From the NCBI RefSeq assembly GCF_900103185.1, contig NZ_FNJD01000020.1, forward strand, positions 1 through 64,000: a stretch of DNA of 64,000 nt. Direction: 5' to 3'. Below, piece after piece: positions 8,390-17,205 of the stretch. How positions within the stretch are numbered: position 1 is the stretch's first letter; every line of letters begins with the position of its first letter. Below the pieces are notes generated by a model, which was given only the letters and a program-made list of their open reading frames with translations, was not told the origin of the DNA and did no database searches. The position numbers and the translations under genes were made by a program. This DNA is from Sulfitobacter litoralis (GTDB taxonomy: Bacteria; Pseudomonadota; Alphaproteobacteria; Rhodobacterales; Rhodobacteraceae).

Positions 8390-8500
8390 ACATAATGGCA
8401 AGAATTACGCGCTTTGTCTGGGTTGCTCTTGTGTTATTCACGAAACTGACACCAAACCCGCGGCGGAAAAACCGCTGCTTCTCTCACAGGGAGTCCTCCT

Positions 8501-9448
8501 ATGACGTTTCGTTCGGGCCTAGCCGCCCTTTTCACCGCTGCGAGCCTACTTGCAGTTCCCGCCACTGCCGAAACCTACCCTGAAAGGGCTGTAGAATTCA
8601 TCGTACCATGGTCGCCCGGTGGTGGGTCTGACACGCTGATGCGTCTTGTGGCCAACAACGTGCAGCCGTTCCTTGGCGCTGAAATGCCCGTCATCAACAT
8701 GCCCGGCGTTGGCGGCACCGTTGGTCTGCGCGAGGCGTCGCGCCGCGCAGCGGACGGCTATACCATCAGCCAGGTCCACGAAGGTCTGTTGGTCGCTACC
8801 GAAACCGGCATCACCGATCTGGCATGGGATGACTTTGACCCCATCGCGCTGATGACCGCATCACCCCAATATCTGGTGGCCGGTAAATCCGACAACTACA
8901 GCAATTTCGAGGAATTCGTGACCTATGCCAAGGCGCATCCCGGCGAAATCTCCATGGGGGTGACACTGGCGGGCGTACCGCACCTGCACGCTGCGATGAT
9001 CGAACAGGCGTTCGGGCTTGAGTTTAAATACGTCGGCTATGAAGGCACCGGAGAGCGCGTGCGCGCGCTGGTTGGCGGCAACCTTGACGTAGCCATCGGC
9101 GACATCAGCTCCTCCAAGCAATTCGTCGACAATGGCGATCTGACATTCCTTGCTGTCGGTGCGACCGAACGTGTGGCCGCCGCCGCAGATGTGCCGACCT
9201 TCAAAGAGCTGGGTCAGGACCTCGAACTGAACGTGACCCGCGGCATCGTCATGCCCAAAGGTGCCCCACAAGAGGTACGCGACACACTGGAAGCCGCGCT
9301 GAAAGAAATGGCACAAGACCCAACCTATATCGAGCAGACCAACAATGCGGGTGCAGATGTCGGGTTCCGCGGTCAAGAGGACTACCGTGCCTATCTGACC
9401 AAACTGGACGAGACAGTGAAATCGCTGTCGTCGGTTCTGGCCCCATGA
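8501..9448 (+). CDS. tctC: Tripartite tricarboxylate transporter substrate-binding protein
   Basis: A 315-residue periplasmic protein of the TctC (Bug) family. It has a signal peptide ending around VPATAETYP (cleavage near residue 23), then the conserved PERAVEFIVPWSPGGGSDTLMR that contributes to the ligand pocket. It binds a carboxylated solute in the periplasm and delivers it to TctAB. A GGAG site precedes the ATG. The next gene overlaps its stop as ATGA, so the operon is tctC-tctB-tctA-ggt. The ligand cannot be predicted from sequence; the adjoining gamma-glutamyltransferase hints at a glutamyl compound. Confidence 0.93.
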   Translation: MTFRSGLAALFTAASLLAVPATAETYPERAVEFIVPWSPGGGSDTLMRLVANNVQPFLGAEMPVINMPGVGGTVGLREASRRAADGYTISQVHEGLLVATETGITDLAWDDFDPIALMTASPQYLVAGKSDNYSNFEEFVTYAKAHPGEISMGVTLAGVPHLHAAMIEQAFGLEFKYVGYEGTGERVRALVGGNLDVAIGDISSSKQFVDNGDLTFLAVGATERVAAAADVPTFKELGQDLELNVTRGIVMPKGAPQEVRDTLEAALKEMAQDPTYIEQTNNAGADVGFRGQEDYRAYLTKLDETVKSLSSVLAP

Positions 9449-9954
9449 ACGGGCACGACCCCATGAAGTCACAGGAGGCGGGCTTGGTTGCCCGCCTTCT
9501 GAGCTATGTCTTCTTGCTGTTGGCTTCGGTCGGGCTGTTCATCTCGGCCAGCGGCATTGCCACCTCGCGCTTTGAAAAACTCGGCGCCGGTGCCTTCCCC
9601 AAGATTATCTTTGCCACCATGGCCATCGTTTCAGCCATCGCGATCATCGACGCGCTGCGCCAGATCCCCCGCCGCGCTTACGGTGATTTCGCGGCGCAGG
9701 CCGTGGCATGGGCCAAACGCTGCTATCTGGTGTTTGTCTGCCTTGGCGCGCTCACAGCCTATCTGCTGACCATTCCTTTGCTGGGGTTTTCCATCGCCAG
9801 CCTGATCTTCCTTTTCGTGCTTCAAGTGATCCTGATGCCACGCACGCCCAAGTCAATCGCCCTCGCCGCTGTGGTGGCTGTGGTGTTTTCCTTCGGGCTG
9901 AACTGGCTTTTTGCCGAAGTGTTCACCGTCTTCCTGCCGCGCGGAGTGCTTTGA
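9445..9954 (+). CDS. tctB: Tripartite tricarboxylate transporter small permease
   Basis: A 169-residue membrane protein with four predicted hydrophobic segments (about 15-37, 47-67, 90-115, 120-160), the usual TctB topology. It overlaps tctC by 4 bases (ATGA) and abuts tctA with no gap. TctB proteins are poorly conserved, so the call relies on length, topology and the position between TctC and TctA. It is the small subunit of the proton- or sodium-driven carrier. Confidence 0.88.
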   Translation: MNGHDPMKSQEAGLVARLLSYVFLLLASVGLFISASGIATSRFEKLGAGAFPKIIFATMAIVSAIAIIDALRQIPRRAYGDFAAQAVAWAKRCYLVFVCLGALTAYLLTIPLLGFSIASLIFLFVLQVILMPRTPKSIALAAVVAVVFSFGLNWLFAEVFTVFLPRGVL

Positions 9955-11472
9955 ATGACTGATTTCATGACAGGGGCCGCGCAGATTTTCACGCTGGCCA
10001 CGCTCGCCTATATGCTGGCGGGGTCCGTCGCGGGCATCGTCGCCGCCGCGATCCCCGGTTTCACCGTGACCATGGCGATTGTGCTGACCTTGCCGCTGAC
10101 CTTCACGATGGAGCCGTTGCAAGGCATCGCGGTGATGTTGTCGGTCTATGTGGGTGGCTACACCGGCGGGCTGATCTCGGCGGCATTGCTGGGCATCCCC
10201 GGCACACCATCGTCTGTCGCCACCACCTTTGACGCTTTCCCCATGGCCCGCAACGGTGAACCAGGGCGCGCGCTTTCCATCGGGGTGTGGGCGTCGTTCT
10301 TTGGCACCGTGATCTCGACCATCGTGCTGATCTTTGCTGCACCGCCGCTCGCGCTATTTGCTGTGCGCCTTGGCCCGTGGGAGTATTTCTCGCTTATCGT
10401 GTTTGCCCTGACCATCGTGGCCAGCCTCGTGGGCACATCCGCAATGCGCGGCATCTTGGCGGGGCTGATCGGGCTCGCAATCTCTACCGTGGGGACAGAC
10501 CCGATCATGGGCCGCCCGCGCTTTGATTTTGGCATAGAGATGTTGCAGGCCGGCCTGCCGTTTCTGGTGGTGCTCATCGGCATCTTTGCCATCTCGCAGC
10601 TTGTGTCAGAGGTAGAGAATGCCGACAGCGTCCGGTCAGGCAATGCGCTGGTCACAGGGGCTATCGACTTTCAGACATGGACGGTGATGAAAGAAGTGTT
10701 GATGCGTCCGGTCAACCTGCTGAGATCGTCAATCATTGGGGTGCTGATCGGTGCCCTGCCCGGCGCGGGGGGGTCCATCGCCAATCTCGTTGCCTATGAC
10801 CAAGCCAAACGCGGATCGAAGAACAGCGAGAAATTCGGCACTGGTGAACCTGACGGCATCGTCGCCTCCGAAGCAGGCAACTCTGCCACTGCGGGCGGCG
10901 GGTTGATCCCGTTGATCGGTCTGGGCATCCCTGGGTCGGCTGTTGATGCGATCCTTATGGCGTCTTTGATGGTGCACGGCATTTCCGTCGGTCCCCGACT
11001 GATCCTGGATCACGGCGACCTTGTCTATGGCATGTTCATCGCGATGGTTGTGGCGTCTTTCATGATGCTGATCGTGTCGATCTTTTCCATGCGCCTGTTT
11101 CTGCGGGTGACCGAGGTACCCAAATGGCTGATCGTGCCAGTGGTGATGACCTGCTGTGTCGTGGGCACCTTTGCGCTGAACAACCGCGTGACCGACCTCT
11201 ATCTGCTGATCTTTATCGGCATTACCGGCTATACGCTGCGCGCCCTTGGCTATGCGCTGGCACCCTTGGTGCTGGGGGTCATTCTGGGCCCGATCGCCGA
11301 AACCAACCTGCGGCGCGCGCTGATGACGGATGAAGACCCGACACTGTTCTTCACCCGCCCCATCAGCCTGATTTTCCTGATTGCGGCGTTCGTGTCCATT
11401 GTCTGGGCCGTCCGCAGTCACCTTAAAAACCGTACATCTACAGAAAGGCCAACCCATGCGCCTACGTCATGA
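9955..11472 (+). CDS. tctA: Tripartite tricarboxylate transporter large permease
   Basis: A 505-residue permease with 10-12 hydrophobic segments. Family signatures include YVGGYTGGLISAALLGIPGTPSSVATTFDAFPMARNG (about 62-98) and ASEAGNSATAGGGLIPLIGLGIPGS near 300-325. It forms the transport channel with TctB. It starts directly after the tctB stop and its 3' end overlaps the beginning of the gamma-glutamyltransferase gene by 17 bases, so all four genes share one transcript. Confidence 0.95.
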   Translation: MTDFMTGAAQIFTLATLAYMLAGSVAGIVAAAIPGFTVTMAIVLTLPLTFTMEPLQGIAVMLSVYVGGYTGGLISAALLGIPGTPSSVATTFDAFPMARNGEPGRALSIGVWASFFGTVISTIVLIFAAPPLALFAVRLGPWEYFSLIVFALTIVASLVGTSAMRGILAGLIGLAISTVGTDPIMGRPRFDFGIEMLQAGLPFLVVLIGIFAISQLVSEVENADSVRSGNALVTGAIDFQTWTVMKEVLMRPVNLLRSSIIGVLIGALPGAGGSIANLVAYDQAKRGSKNSEKFGTGEPDGIVASEAGNSATAGGGLIPLIGLGIPGSAVDAILMASLMVHGISVGPRLILDHGDLVYGMFIAMVVASFMMLIVSIFSMRLFLRVTEVPKWLIVPVVMTCCVVGTFALNNRVTDLYLLIFIGITGYTLRALGYALAPLVLGVILGPIAETNLRRALMTDEDPTLFFTRPISLIFLIAAFVSIVWAVRSHLKNRTSTERPTHAPTS

Positions 11473-13045
11473 TCCCGTCTATCCGTCGCGCCGCTCGCCC
11501 GTTCTGGCCGAGAACGTCGTCGCCACATCTCAACCCCTCGCGACCCAAGCCGGCCTGTCTATCCTGCAACAAGGCGGCAACGCCGTAGACGCGGCTATCG
11601 CCACTGCCGCTGTGCTGACCATCGTTGAACCTACCGGCTGCGGCCTTGGCTCTGACGCGTTCTGCATCCTGTGGGACGGCAAGCAGCTGCACGGGCTCAA
11701 TGCCTCTGGCCGCGCGCCGGCGGCTTGGACGCCCGAGTATTTCAAGGATGGCATTCCCGAACATGGCTGGGACGCCGTGACCGTTCCGGGTGCTGTCAGT
11801 GCGTGGGTCGAACTGTCCGAGAAATTCGGCAGCCTCGGCCTGTCCACCGTGCTCGCCCCCGCGATCCGCTATGCCGAAGACGGGTTCATCGTGTCGCCTG
11901 TCGTGGGCACAGCATGGGCCAAAGGGGCCGCAGTGCTAAAGGACCAACCCGGCTTTGCCGAGACCTTTATGCCCGATGGCCGTGCGCCCAAACCCGGCGA
12001 ACGCTTTCGCAACCCCGGCGCCGCGCGCACCCTACGGGCGATCGCAGAAACCAAAGGCCGCGCGTTCTATGAGGGCGAGATCGCGCAAGAGATCGCTGCT
12101 TTTGCAAAGGCCAATGGCGGGGCGATGACGGTTGACGATCTTGCCGCGCATTACAACGACTGGTGCGGCACCATCAGCCAAAGCTTTGACGACGTCGAAC
12201 TGCACGAGATCCCGCCAAACGGTCAGGGCATCGCCGCGCTGATGGCGCTTGGCATATTGCAACATACAGACATTCGCGACCACGGCCCCGACGATCTGGC
12301 CGCTGTGCATTTGCAAATCGAAGCGGTCAAGCTCGCCTATGCCGATATGCACGCCTATGTCGCCGACCGCGATCACATGACAGATGTGGACGAGAGCGCA
12401 TTGCTTGACCCCGCTTACCTCGAATCCCGCGCGGCGCTGATTGATGCGAACCATGCACAAAACTTTGGCACCGGCGCCCCTAAGCAAGGCGGGACCGTTT
12501 TGCTCAACGTGGGCGATGCGTCGGGCATGATGGTCAGCTTTATCCAGTCGAACTATGCGGGCTTCGGCTCTGGTGTGGTTGTGCCGGGCACGGGCGTATC
12601 GATGCAGAACCGGGGCTTTGGCTTCACAACGCAAGAAGGCCATCAAAATCAGGTCGCGCCGGGCAAACGCCCCTTCCACACGATTATTCCGGGCTTTGCG
12701 ATGAAGAACGGCGCACCGCTGATGGCCTTTGGCATGATGGGCGGCCCAATTCAGGCGCAAGGGCATATGCAACTATTGCTGCGCACGCAGCTGTGGGATC
12801 AAGACCCCCAGACCGCCGCCGACGCCCCTCGCTGGCGCGCGATCAAGGGGCTGGCAGTGGCCTGCGAGCCGTCGATGTCTGCTGATTTGTTGGACGGGCT
12901 CAAGGCGCTTGGCCATGCGATCCAGATCGAGGCACCGGATAATGCATTCGGCTTTGGCGGCGCTCAACTGGTGCAGCGCACTGACAACGGTGGCTATGCC
13001 GCTGGCTCTGATCCGCGCAAGGATGGGCAGGCCGCAGGGTTCTAA
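11456..13045 (+). CDS. Gamma-glutamyltransferase family protein
   Basis: A 529-residue Ntn-hydrolase of the gamma-glutamyltranspeptidase family, made as a precursor that self-cleaves before a Thr. The likely nucleophile is Thr347 in QGGTVLLNVGD. The N-terminal part has SQPLATQAGLSILQQGGNAVDAAIA (25-49), and NRGFGF and a Gly-rich MMGGPIQAQGH segment follow. The start at 11456 is chosen over an upstream codon inside tctA because AGAAAGG precedes it. No signal peptide is evident, so it may act in the cytoplasm, unlike the periplasmic E. coli enzyme. It closes the tctCBA operon, which suggests it cleaves a gamma-glutamyl compound brought in by that carrier. Related cephalosporin-acylase-like members exist. 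Confidence 0.9.
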   Translation: MRLRHDPVYPSRRSPVLAENVVATSQPLATQAGLSILQQGGNAVDAAIATAAVLTIVEPTGCGLGSDAFCILWDGKQLHGLNASGRAPAAWTPEYFKDGIPEHGWDAVTVPGAVSAWVELSEKFGSLGLSTVLAPAIRYAEDGFIVSPVVGTAWAKGAAVLKDQPGFAETFMPDGRAPKPGERFRNPGAARTLRAIAETKGRAFYEGEIAQEIAAFAKANGGAMTVDDLAAHYNDWCGTISQSFDDVELHEIPPNGQGIAALMALGILQHTDIRDHGPDDLAAVHLQIEAVKLAYADMHAYVADRDHMTDVDESALLDPAYLESRAALIDANHAQNFGTGAPKQGGTVLLNVGDASGMMVSFIQSNYAGFGSGVVVPGTGVSMQNRGFGFTTQEGHQNQVAPGKRPFHTIIPGFAMKNGAPLMAFGMMGGPIQAQGHMQLLLRTQLWDQDPQTAADAPRWRAIKGLAVACEPSMSADLLDGLKALGHAIQIEAPDNAFGFGGAQLVQRTDNGGYAAGSDPRKDGQAAGF

Positions 13046-13063
13046 GCACGCTTAAAAGCAGAA

Positions 13064-13095
13064 CGAGCGGAGGAAGCTTTTCTTCCGCTCGCTCT
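13064..13095 (+). terminator. Hairpin after the tct-ggt operon
   Basis: Inverted repeat of CGAGCGG...AAG against CTTCCGCTCG with a small bulge, followed by CTCTTT, 18 bases after the ggt stop. It is likely an intrinsic terminator separating ggt from the next carrier gene. Confidence 0.55.
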
Positions 13096-13148
13096 TTACG
13101 GGCGGGCAGCGCCCCTATACCGATTTCTGCGACAAGGCGGGTTTTCTC

Positions 13149-14126
13149 ATGAATTATATCAAACGTATCGGTATCGATGCCTATATGCTTTTGCTGCTGG
13201 CCACTGTGATCGCGGGCATAGTGCTGCCTGCCACTGGCCTTGCCGCCGAAGGGCTGCGCGGGGTGACGTTCTGGGCGGTCTCGCTGCTGTTCTTTTTGTA
13301 CGGGGCCAAGCTTGATCCCAGTGCGGTGAAGGCGGGCATCACAAACTGGCGGCTTCAAGGCATGACCTTTGGCGCGACCTATATTTTGTTTCCGTTGATC
13401 GGACTGGTCCTTGCCACGCTGTTCAGCCCGATACTGGGCGCGACTGTGACCATGGGGCTGCTGTTTCTGTCGGTTCTGCCGTCTACCGTGCAATCATCCA
13501 TCGCCTTTACCTCTATCGCAGGGGGCAATGTGCCGGCGGCGATTTGCGCGGCCTCAGTCTCTAACATCATCGGGGTTATTCTGACGCCGGTGTTGGTGAC
13601 CCTTCTGCTACAACAAGGCGACGGCGGCGTCAGCCTTGATGCAATCGGCAAGATCGGCGTGCAGATTTTGCTGCCCTTTGTCGTCGGCCAGCTTATGCGT
13701 CCGCTGGTTGGCGGGTTTGTGCAACGCCACAAGCTGCTGACCATGATAGTCGACCGTGGGTCGATCATGTTGATCATCTATTCGGCCTTCAGCGCAGGCA
13801 CGGTGTCTGGGCTTTGGTCCGCCATTCCCTTGACGACCCTTGTGCTGCTGTTTGCTGTGGTCTGGTTGTTTCTGGCCGTGGGTATGTGGTCGATGATCGC
13901 GCTTGGCAAAGCGACGGGGATGCCGGATCCTGACCGCGCGGTGCTGTTCTACTGCGGATCGACCAAAAGCCTTGCCAGCGGCTTGCCCATTGCCACGGCG
14001 CTGTTTGCGCCCGATCTGGTCGGGGCCATTGTTCTGCCGCTGATGATCTACCACATCTCGCAGCTTCTGGTCTGTGCCTTTGTCTCGCAGCGGGCGTCCC
14101 GCCGCGCCGGTGCCGCGCCGAGCTAA
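13149..14126 (+). CDS. Bile acid:sodium symporter (BASS/SBF-like) family carrier
   Basis: A 325-residue membrane protein with about 9-10 hydrophobic segments in the BASS fold. Characteristic stretches are FWAVSLLFFLYGAKLDP (38-54), LSVLPSTVQSSIAFTSIAGGN (about 110-130) in the crossover-helix region, and FYCGSTKSLASGLPIA (near 264-280). In this family polar residues at the two helix crossings bind Na+ and an anionic organic solute. Members with this length are annotated as SBF-like carriers of unknown substrate. It stands alone after a terminator-like hairpin, so it need not belong to the tct operon. Confidence 0.85.
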   Translation: MNYIKRIGIDAYMLLLLATVIAGIVLPATGLAAEGLRGVTFWAVSLLFFLYGAKLDPSAVKAGITNWRLQGMTFGATYILFPLIGLVLATLFSPILGATVTMGLLFLSVLPSTVQSSIAFTSIAGGNVPAAICAASVSNIIGVILTPVLVTLLLQQGDGGVSLDAIGKIGVQILLPFVVGQLMRPLVGGFVQRHKLLTMIVDRGSIMLIIYSAFSAGTVSGLWSAIPLTTLVLLFAVVWLFLAVGMWSMIALGKATGMPDPDRAVLFYCGSTKSLASGLPIATALFAPDLVGAIVLPLMIYHISQLLVCAFVSQRASRRAGAAPS

Positions 14127-14142
14127 GTTACCCATGGGTATC
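14127..14142. other. Isolated parS-like palindrome (one mismatch)
   Basis: GTTACCCATGGGTATC differs by one base from the 16-base core GTTACCCATGGGTAAC repeated three times beside parB at 52.6 kb. It lies right after the stop of the BASS carrier gene, 38 kb from the cluster. It may be a secondary ParB site or a chance match. Confidence 0.4.
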
Positions 14143-14156
14143 TTTTCCGCCAGTTC

Positions 14157-14182
14157 CCCGCCCCCGCGCGGGCGGGTCTTTG
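14157..14182 (+). terminator. GC-rich hairpin with short T tract
   Basis: CCCGCCC-N6-GGGCGGG followed by TCTTT, about 30 bases past the BASS carrier stop. It is a plausible intrinsic terminator. Confidence 0.5.
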
Positions 14183-14331
14183 CCGGTTTGTCATGAGCCG
14201 CCTAAGCCATAGCAGGAACACGCAAATTTCCGCCGAGGTTTGACGGGGCGGCGGCGTGCATCGTCAGGTGATTAGCGTTACGCCAACGTGAAAAGGCAGC
14301 AGGCTGCCCGCCCGACAAGAAGGACCCTCCC

Positions 14332-15600
14332 ATGGCAGGTAAAACCAAAAGAAGCTGGATTGGTCGCACCATTCTGGCCGCGATCATGCCCATGGTCGCA
14401 CAGGCGCAAACCGTACAGGACGGCTTGGCCGCGTTCGAACAGGGCAATTATGCCCACGCGCTAGAGCTTTTGCTGCCACTTGCCGAAAAGGGGGATGCTG
14501 AGGCGCAGTGTCAGATGGGCCGGCTGTACTATCGCGGCGGCGACGGCATCCCGCAAAATTTCAACAAATCGATCGAATGGGCTGAAAAATCCGCCGAGCA
14601 GAATAATCCCTGCGGTCTGAATTCATTGGGGGTCTCCTACCGCTTTGGTCACGGCGTCGATGCCGATGCTAATACCGCCTTTGACTATTTCACCCGCGCT
14701 GCGGCACAGGGCTTCGACAAGGCGCAATTCAGTCTGGGCAATATGCACGAGTTGGGCGAAGGCACGGTGCAAAGTGATGCAGAGGCCCGCGCCTGGTACC
14801 GAAAAGCGGCAGACCAGGGATATGCCATGGGCCAGTACCGCTTGGCGGTCCTGCTGCTAGAAGGTCGTGGCGGTGCCGCGGCGCCCAAAGAAGCGCAGCA
14901 GCTATTGCGCGCCGCGGCAGCACAGGAACTGGCAGAGGCGCAGTATTCCTTAGGGTGGTTGTCCCATCACGGCATCGGAGTGAAACAGGACTATGGCGAG
15001 GCGCTTGAATGGTATCGCCTCGCGGCAGAGCAGGGATACCCTGCAGCCCAGATCAATCTGGGCAACCTCTATGCCGACGGGCTTGGCACCTCGCAGGATG
15101 ATGAAAAAGCCGTTGGCTGGTACTACGAGGCCGCGCGAAACGGAGTGCCTGCAGCGCAGGTGAACATGGGCAAGCATTATGCCTTGGGGCGCGGTGTACA
15201 GCAGGATTTTGACGAGGCAATGGTCTGGTACCAGCAGGCCGCGGAATACGGCGAACCCGTCGCCTATCTGAATGTCGGTTTGCTGTATGAGAACGGACAG
15301 GGGCGCCCCGCCGATCCGGCAGAGGCCGCCCGCTGGTACCACGCCGCCGCCGAACGCAGAGAGCCAAGATCGCTCGCAAAACTCGCGCATTTTTATGCCG
15401 ATGGCATAAGCGTCAAGCGAGACCCTGTAGCGGCTTGGGCCCTACAGCATACTGCGATGGCCTATGCCGCAGATGGAGAGCTCGATGCGCCCGAAGAACG
15501 CCTGATGCAAATGGGCCAACAACTGGCACCCCAGCAAAAGGGCGAGGCAAAGGCACTGGCACAAAGCTGGCAAAACGGGCAAGAGCTGGTCTTGCCCTAG
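14332..15600 (+). CDS. Secreted Sel1-repeat (SLR) protein
   Basis: A 422-residue protein with a signal peptide (hydrophobic 10-24, cleavage near AQAQT) followed by about ten Sel1-like repeats of about 36 residues. They recur as A-x2-x-L-G-x-(M/L)-Y-x2-G-x-G-V-x-x-D-x2-x-A-x2-W-Y-x2-A-A-E-x-G, for example at positions 60-95, 205-240 and 241-276. Such alpha/alpha superhelices act as protein-interaction scaffolds in the periplasm or envelope. An AAGGA site precedes the ATG. Neighbours give no hint of a partner. The role is unknown beyond the fold. Confidence 0.88.
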   Translation: MAGKTKRSWIGRTILAAIMPMVAQAQTVQDGLAAFEQGNYAHALELLLPLAEKGDAEAQCQMGRLYYRGGDGIPQNFNKSIEWAEKSAEQNNPCGLNSLGVSYRFGHGVDADANTAFDYFTRAAAQGFDKAQFSLGNMHELGEGTVQSDAEARAWYRKAADQGYAMGQYRLAVLLLEGRGGAAAPKEAQQLLRAAAAQELAEAQYSLGWLSHHGIGVKQDYGEALEWYRLAAEQGYPAAQINLGNLYADGLGTSQDDEKAVGWYYEAARNGVPAAQVNMGKHYALGRGVQQDFDEAMVWYQQAAEYGEPVAYLNVGLLYENGQGRPADPAEAARWYHAAAERREPRSLAKLAHFYADGISVKRDPVAAWALQHTAMAYAADGELDAPEERLMQMGQQLAPQQKGEAKALAQSWQNGQELVLP

Positions 15601-15819
15601 GTCAAATCGCCGCGTGGCACATGGATGTTTGCCAGTTGGGTGGACTGCTGTTCTGGCTATTTTGCACGCGCAAATACCAAGGAGAAGCACGTTCCGCTCG
15701 CGCGCCCTGAAGGCTGACGTTCCGCCCGCGCGGGTAACTTTAGGTAGTATGTGGTATTGTTTCCCTGCTAGAAACAGCGATGTGGCAGCCGCCACCGTTG
15801 CACCGGCAAGGAGACGACA

Positions 15820-17205
15820 ATGAGTTCACCCAATATGCCCGCACAGGATAGTATGACGCTTGTGCAACCGATCCCGGTTCAAGCGGATTTGGCCACCGCC
15901 GATGTCGGTTTGATCGACTTCGCCAAAAAGGCCGGCAAAAACATCTTTTCTGTGATCCCCGACGCGACCCGAACGCAAAGCTATCTGAAGGGTCCCGCCA
16001 GAATCCATTATGTCTGCGACCCCGAAATGGTAACCGAACTGCTGGCCGGAGCCGGGCGCCGGTTTCCCAAGGCTGCATTTACCCATAATGTGATCGGCCC
16101 GGTGGTCGGCAACGGCATGATCCTGTCGGAGGGCGAGAAGTGGCGCAGCCAGCGTCATCGGTATGCACCCCTTTTTGCGGCGCGCAACCTGCCTGTACTG
16201 ACCCGCCACTTTGCCCAGACCGGCGACGAGCTGGCGGCGTTTTTTGCGCGGGCGCAGGGCGAGGTCGATGTGTCGGATGCCGCGCAAGAGGCGACGCTGA
16301 CCAATATCTCGCGCGTGATGTTTTCGGGCAACGAGGCAGTGTCGAAAGAGGATGTCCGCTTGGGGATGCGACGGTTTACCGATTACATCAGCTATATGTC
16401 GCTGTTTGATCTGATGGGACTGCCAAAATGGATGCCCCGCTTGAAATGGCTGCGCAGCAAGAAAGCGATCCGTGATCTACGACAGCTGACCCATGACGTG
16501 ATCACCAACCGCCGCGCCGCGCGCCATGCCGAGGCGGTCGATTTTCTTGATCTGTTGATCGAGGCGCTCCAGACTGACAAGGAAGACATCGAAACCACCG
16601 TCGATAACCTGCTGACCTTCGTCGCGGCGGGCTATGAAACCTCGGCCAATACGGTTGCTTGGGGGCTGTATCTACTGGCGATGCATCCGCAGGTGCAAGC
16701 GGATCTGCGCGCCGAGGTGATTGAGGTGTGCGGTGCGGGCCCAATCGGGTTTGCTGACCTGCCCAAGATGCCGAAACTACACGCTCATGTGCGCGAAACC
16801 CTGCGGATGTATCCCGCCGGTGCCCTATTCGCCCGTGATGCGTCAGAGGAGGTTACGATAAAGGATGTGACCTTTAAGAAAGGCGATGTGATCATGTTTC
16901 CGGTCTATGCGCTGCACCGGAATGAACTGCTGTGGGAGAACGCGGCGCTGTATCAGCACGACCGATTTTTGAACCGCAAATACCCGCGTGGCCAGTATAT
17001 TCCCTTTGGCGACGGGCCACGTATCTGTATCGGTGCGCAATACGCCGAGACCGAGATTATGGTGCTGCTTGCCTCGGCCCTGCGAGGGGCGTCGTTCGAA
17101 CTGACGGAACACCCTGTCGCACCGCCGAACCTAACCTTTACCATGCGCCCTGACGGGCCGCTGATGCTGCGCGCCGTGCCAGTGGGTCAGGCCGCGTCGG
17201 AATAG
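15820..17205 (+). CDS. Cytochrome P450
   Basis: A 461-residue soluble P450. It has the I-helix acid-alcohol pair in AAGYETSANT (269-278), the ExxR motif in RETLRMYP (E326, R329) and the haem loop FGDGPRICIG with axial Cys403. No ferredoxin or reductase gene is nearby, so redox partners must be encoded elsewhere. The AGxET form and the overall length resemble CYP4/CYP102-like fatty-acid or terpene hydroxylases more than the shorter bacterial P450cam class, but the substrate is unknown. AGGAGA precedes the ATG. The 219-base gap upstream holds no gene and should contain its promoter. Its 3' end overlaps that of a convergent histidine kinase gene by 19 bases. Confidence 0.95.
   Translation: MSSPNMPAQDSMTLVQPIPVQADLATADVGLIDFAKKAGKNIFSVIPDATRTQSYLKGPARIHYVCDPEMVTELLAGAGRRFPKAAFTHNVIGPVVGNGMILSEGEKWRSQRHRYAPLFAARNLPVLTRHFAQTGDELAAFFARAQGEVDVSDAAQEATLTNISRVMFSGNEAVSKEDVRLGMRRFTDYISYMSLFDLMGLPKWMPRLKWLRSKKAIRDLRQLTHDVITNRRAARHAEAVDFLDLLIEALQTDKEDIETTVDNLLTFVAAGYETSANTVAWGLYLLAMHPQVQADLRAEVIEVCGAGPIGFADLPKMPKLHAHVRETLRMYPAGALFARDASEEVTIKDVTFKKGDVIMFPVYALHRNELLWENAALYQHDRFLNRKYPRGQYIPFGDGPRICIGAQYAETEIMVLLASALRGASFELTEHPVAPPNLTFTMRPDGPLMLRAVPVGQAASE

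Noticed and set aside
13149..14126. Arsenite exporter of the ACR3 type
   Set aside because: The fold is related, but the sequence lacks the conserved Cys motif of ACR3 and there are no arsenic genes nearby.
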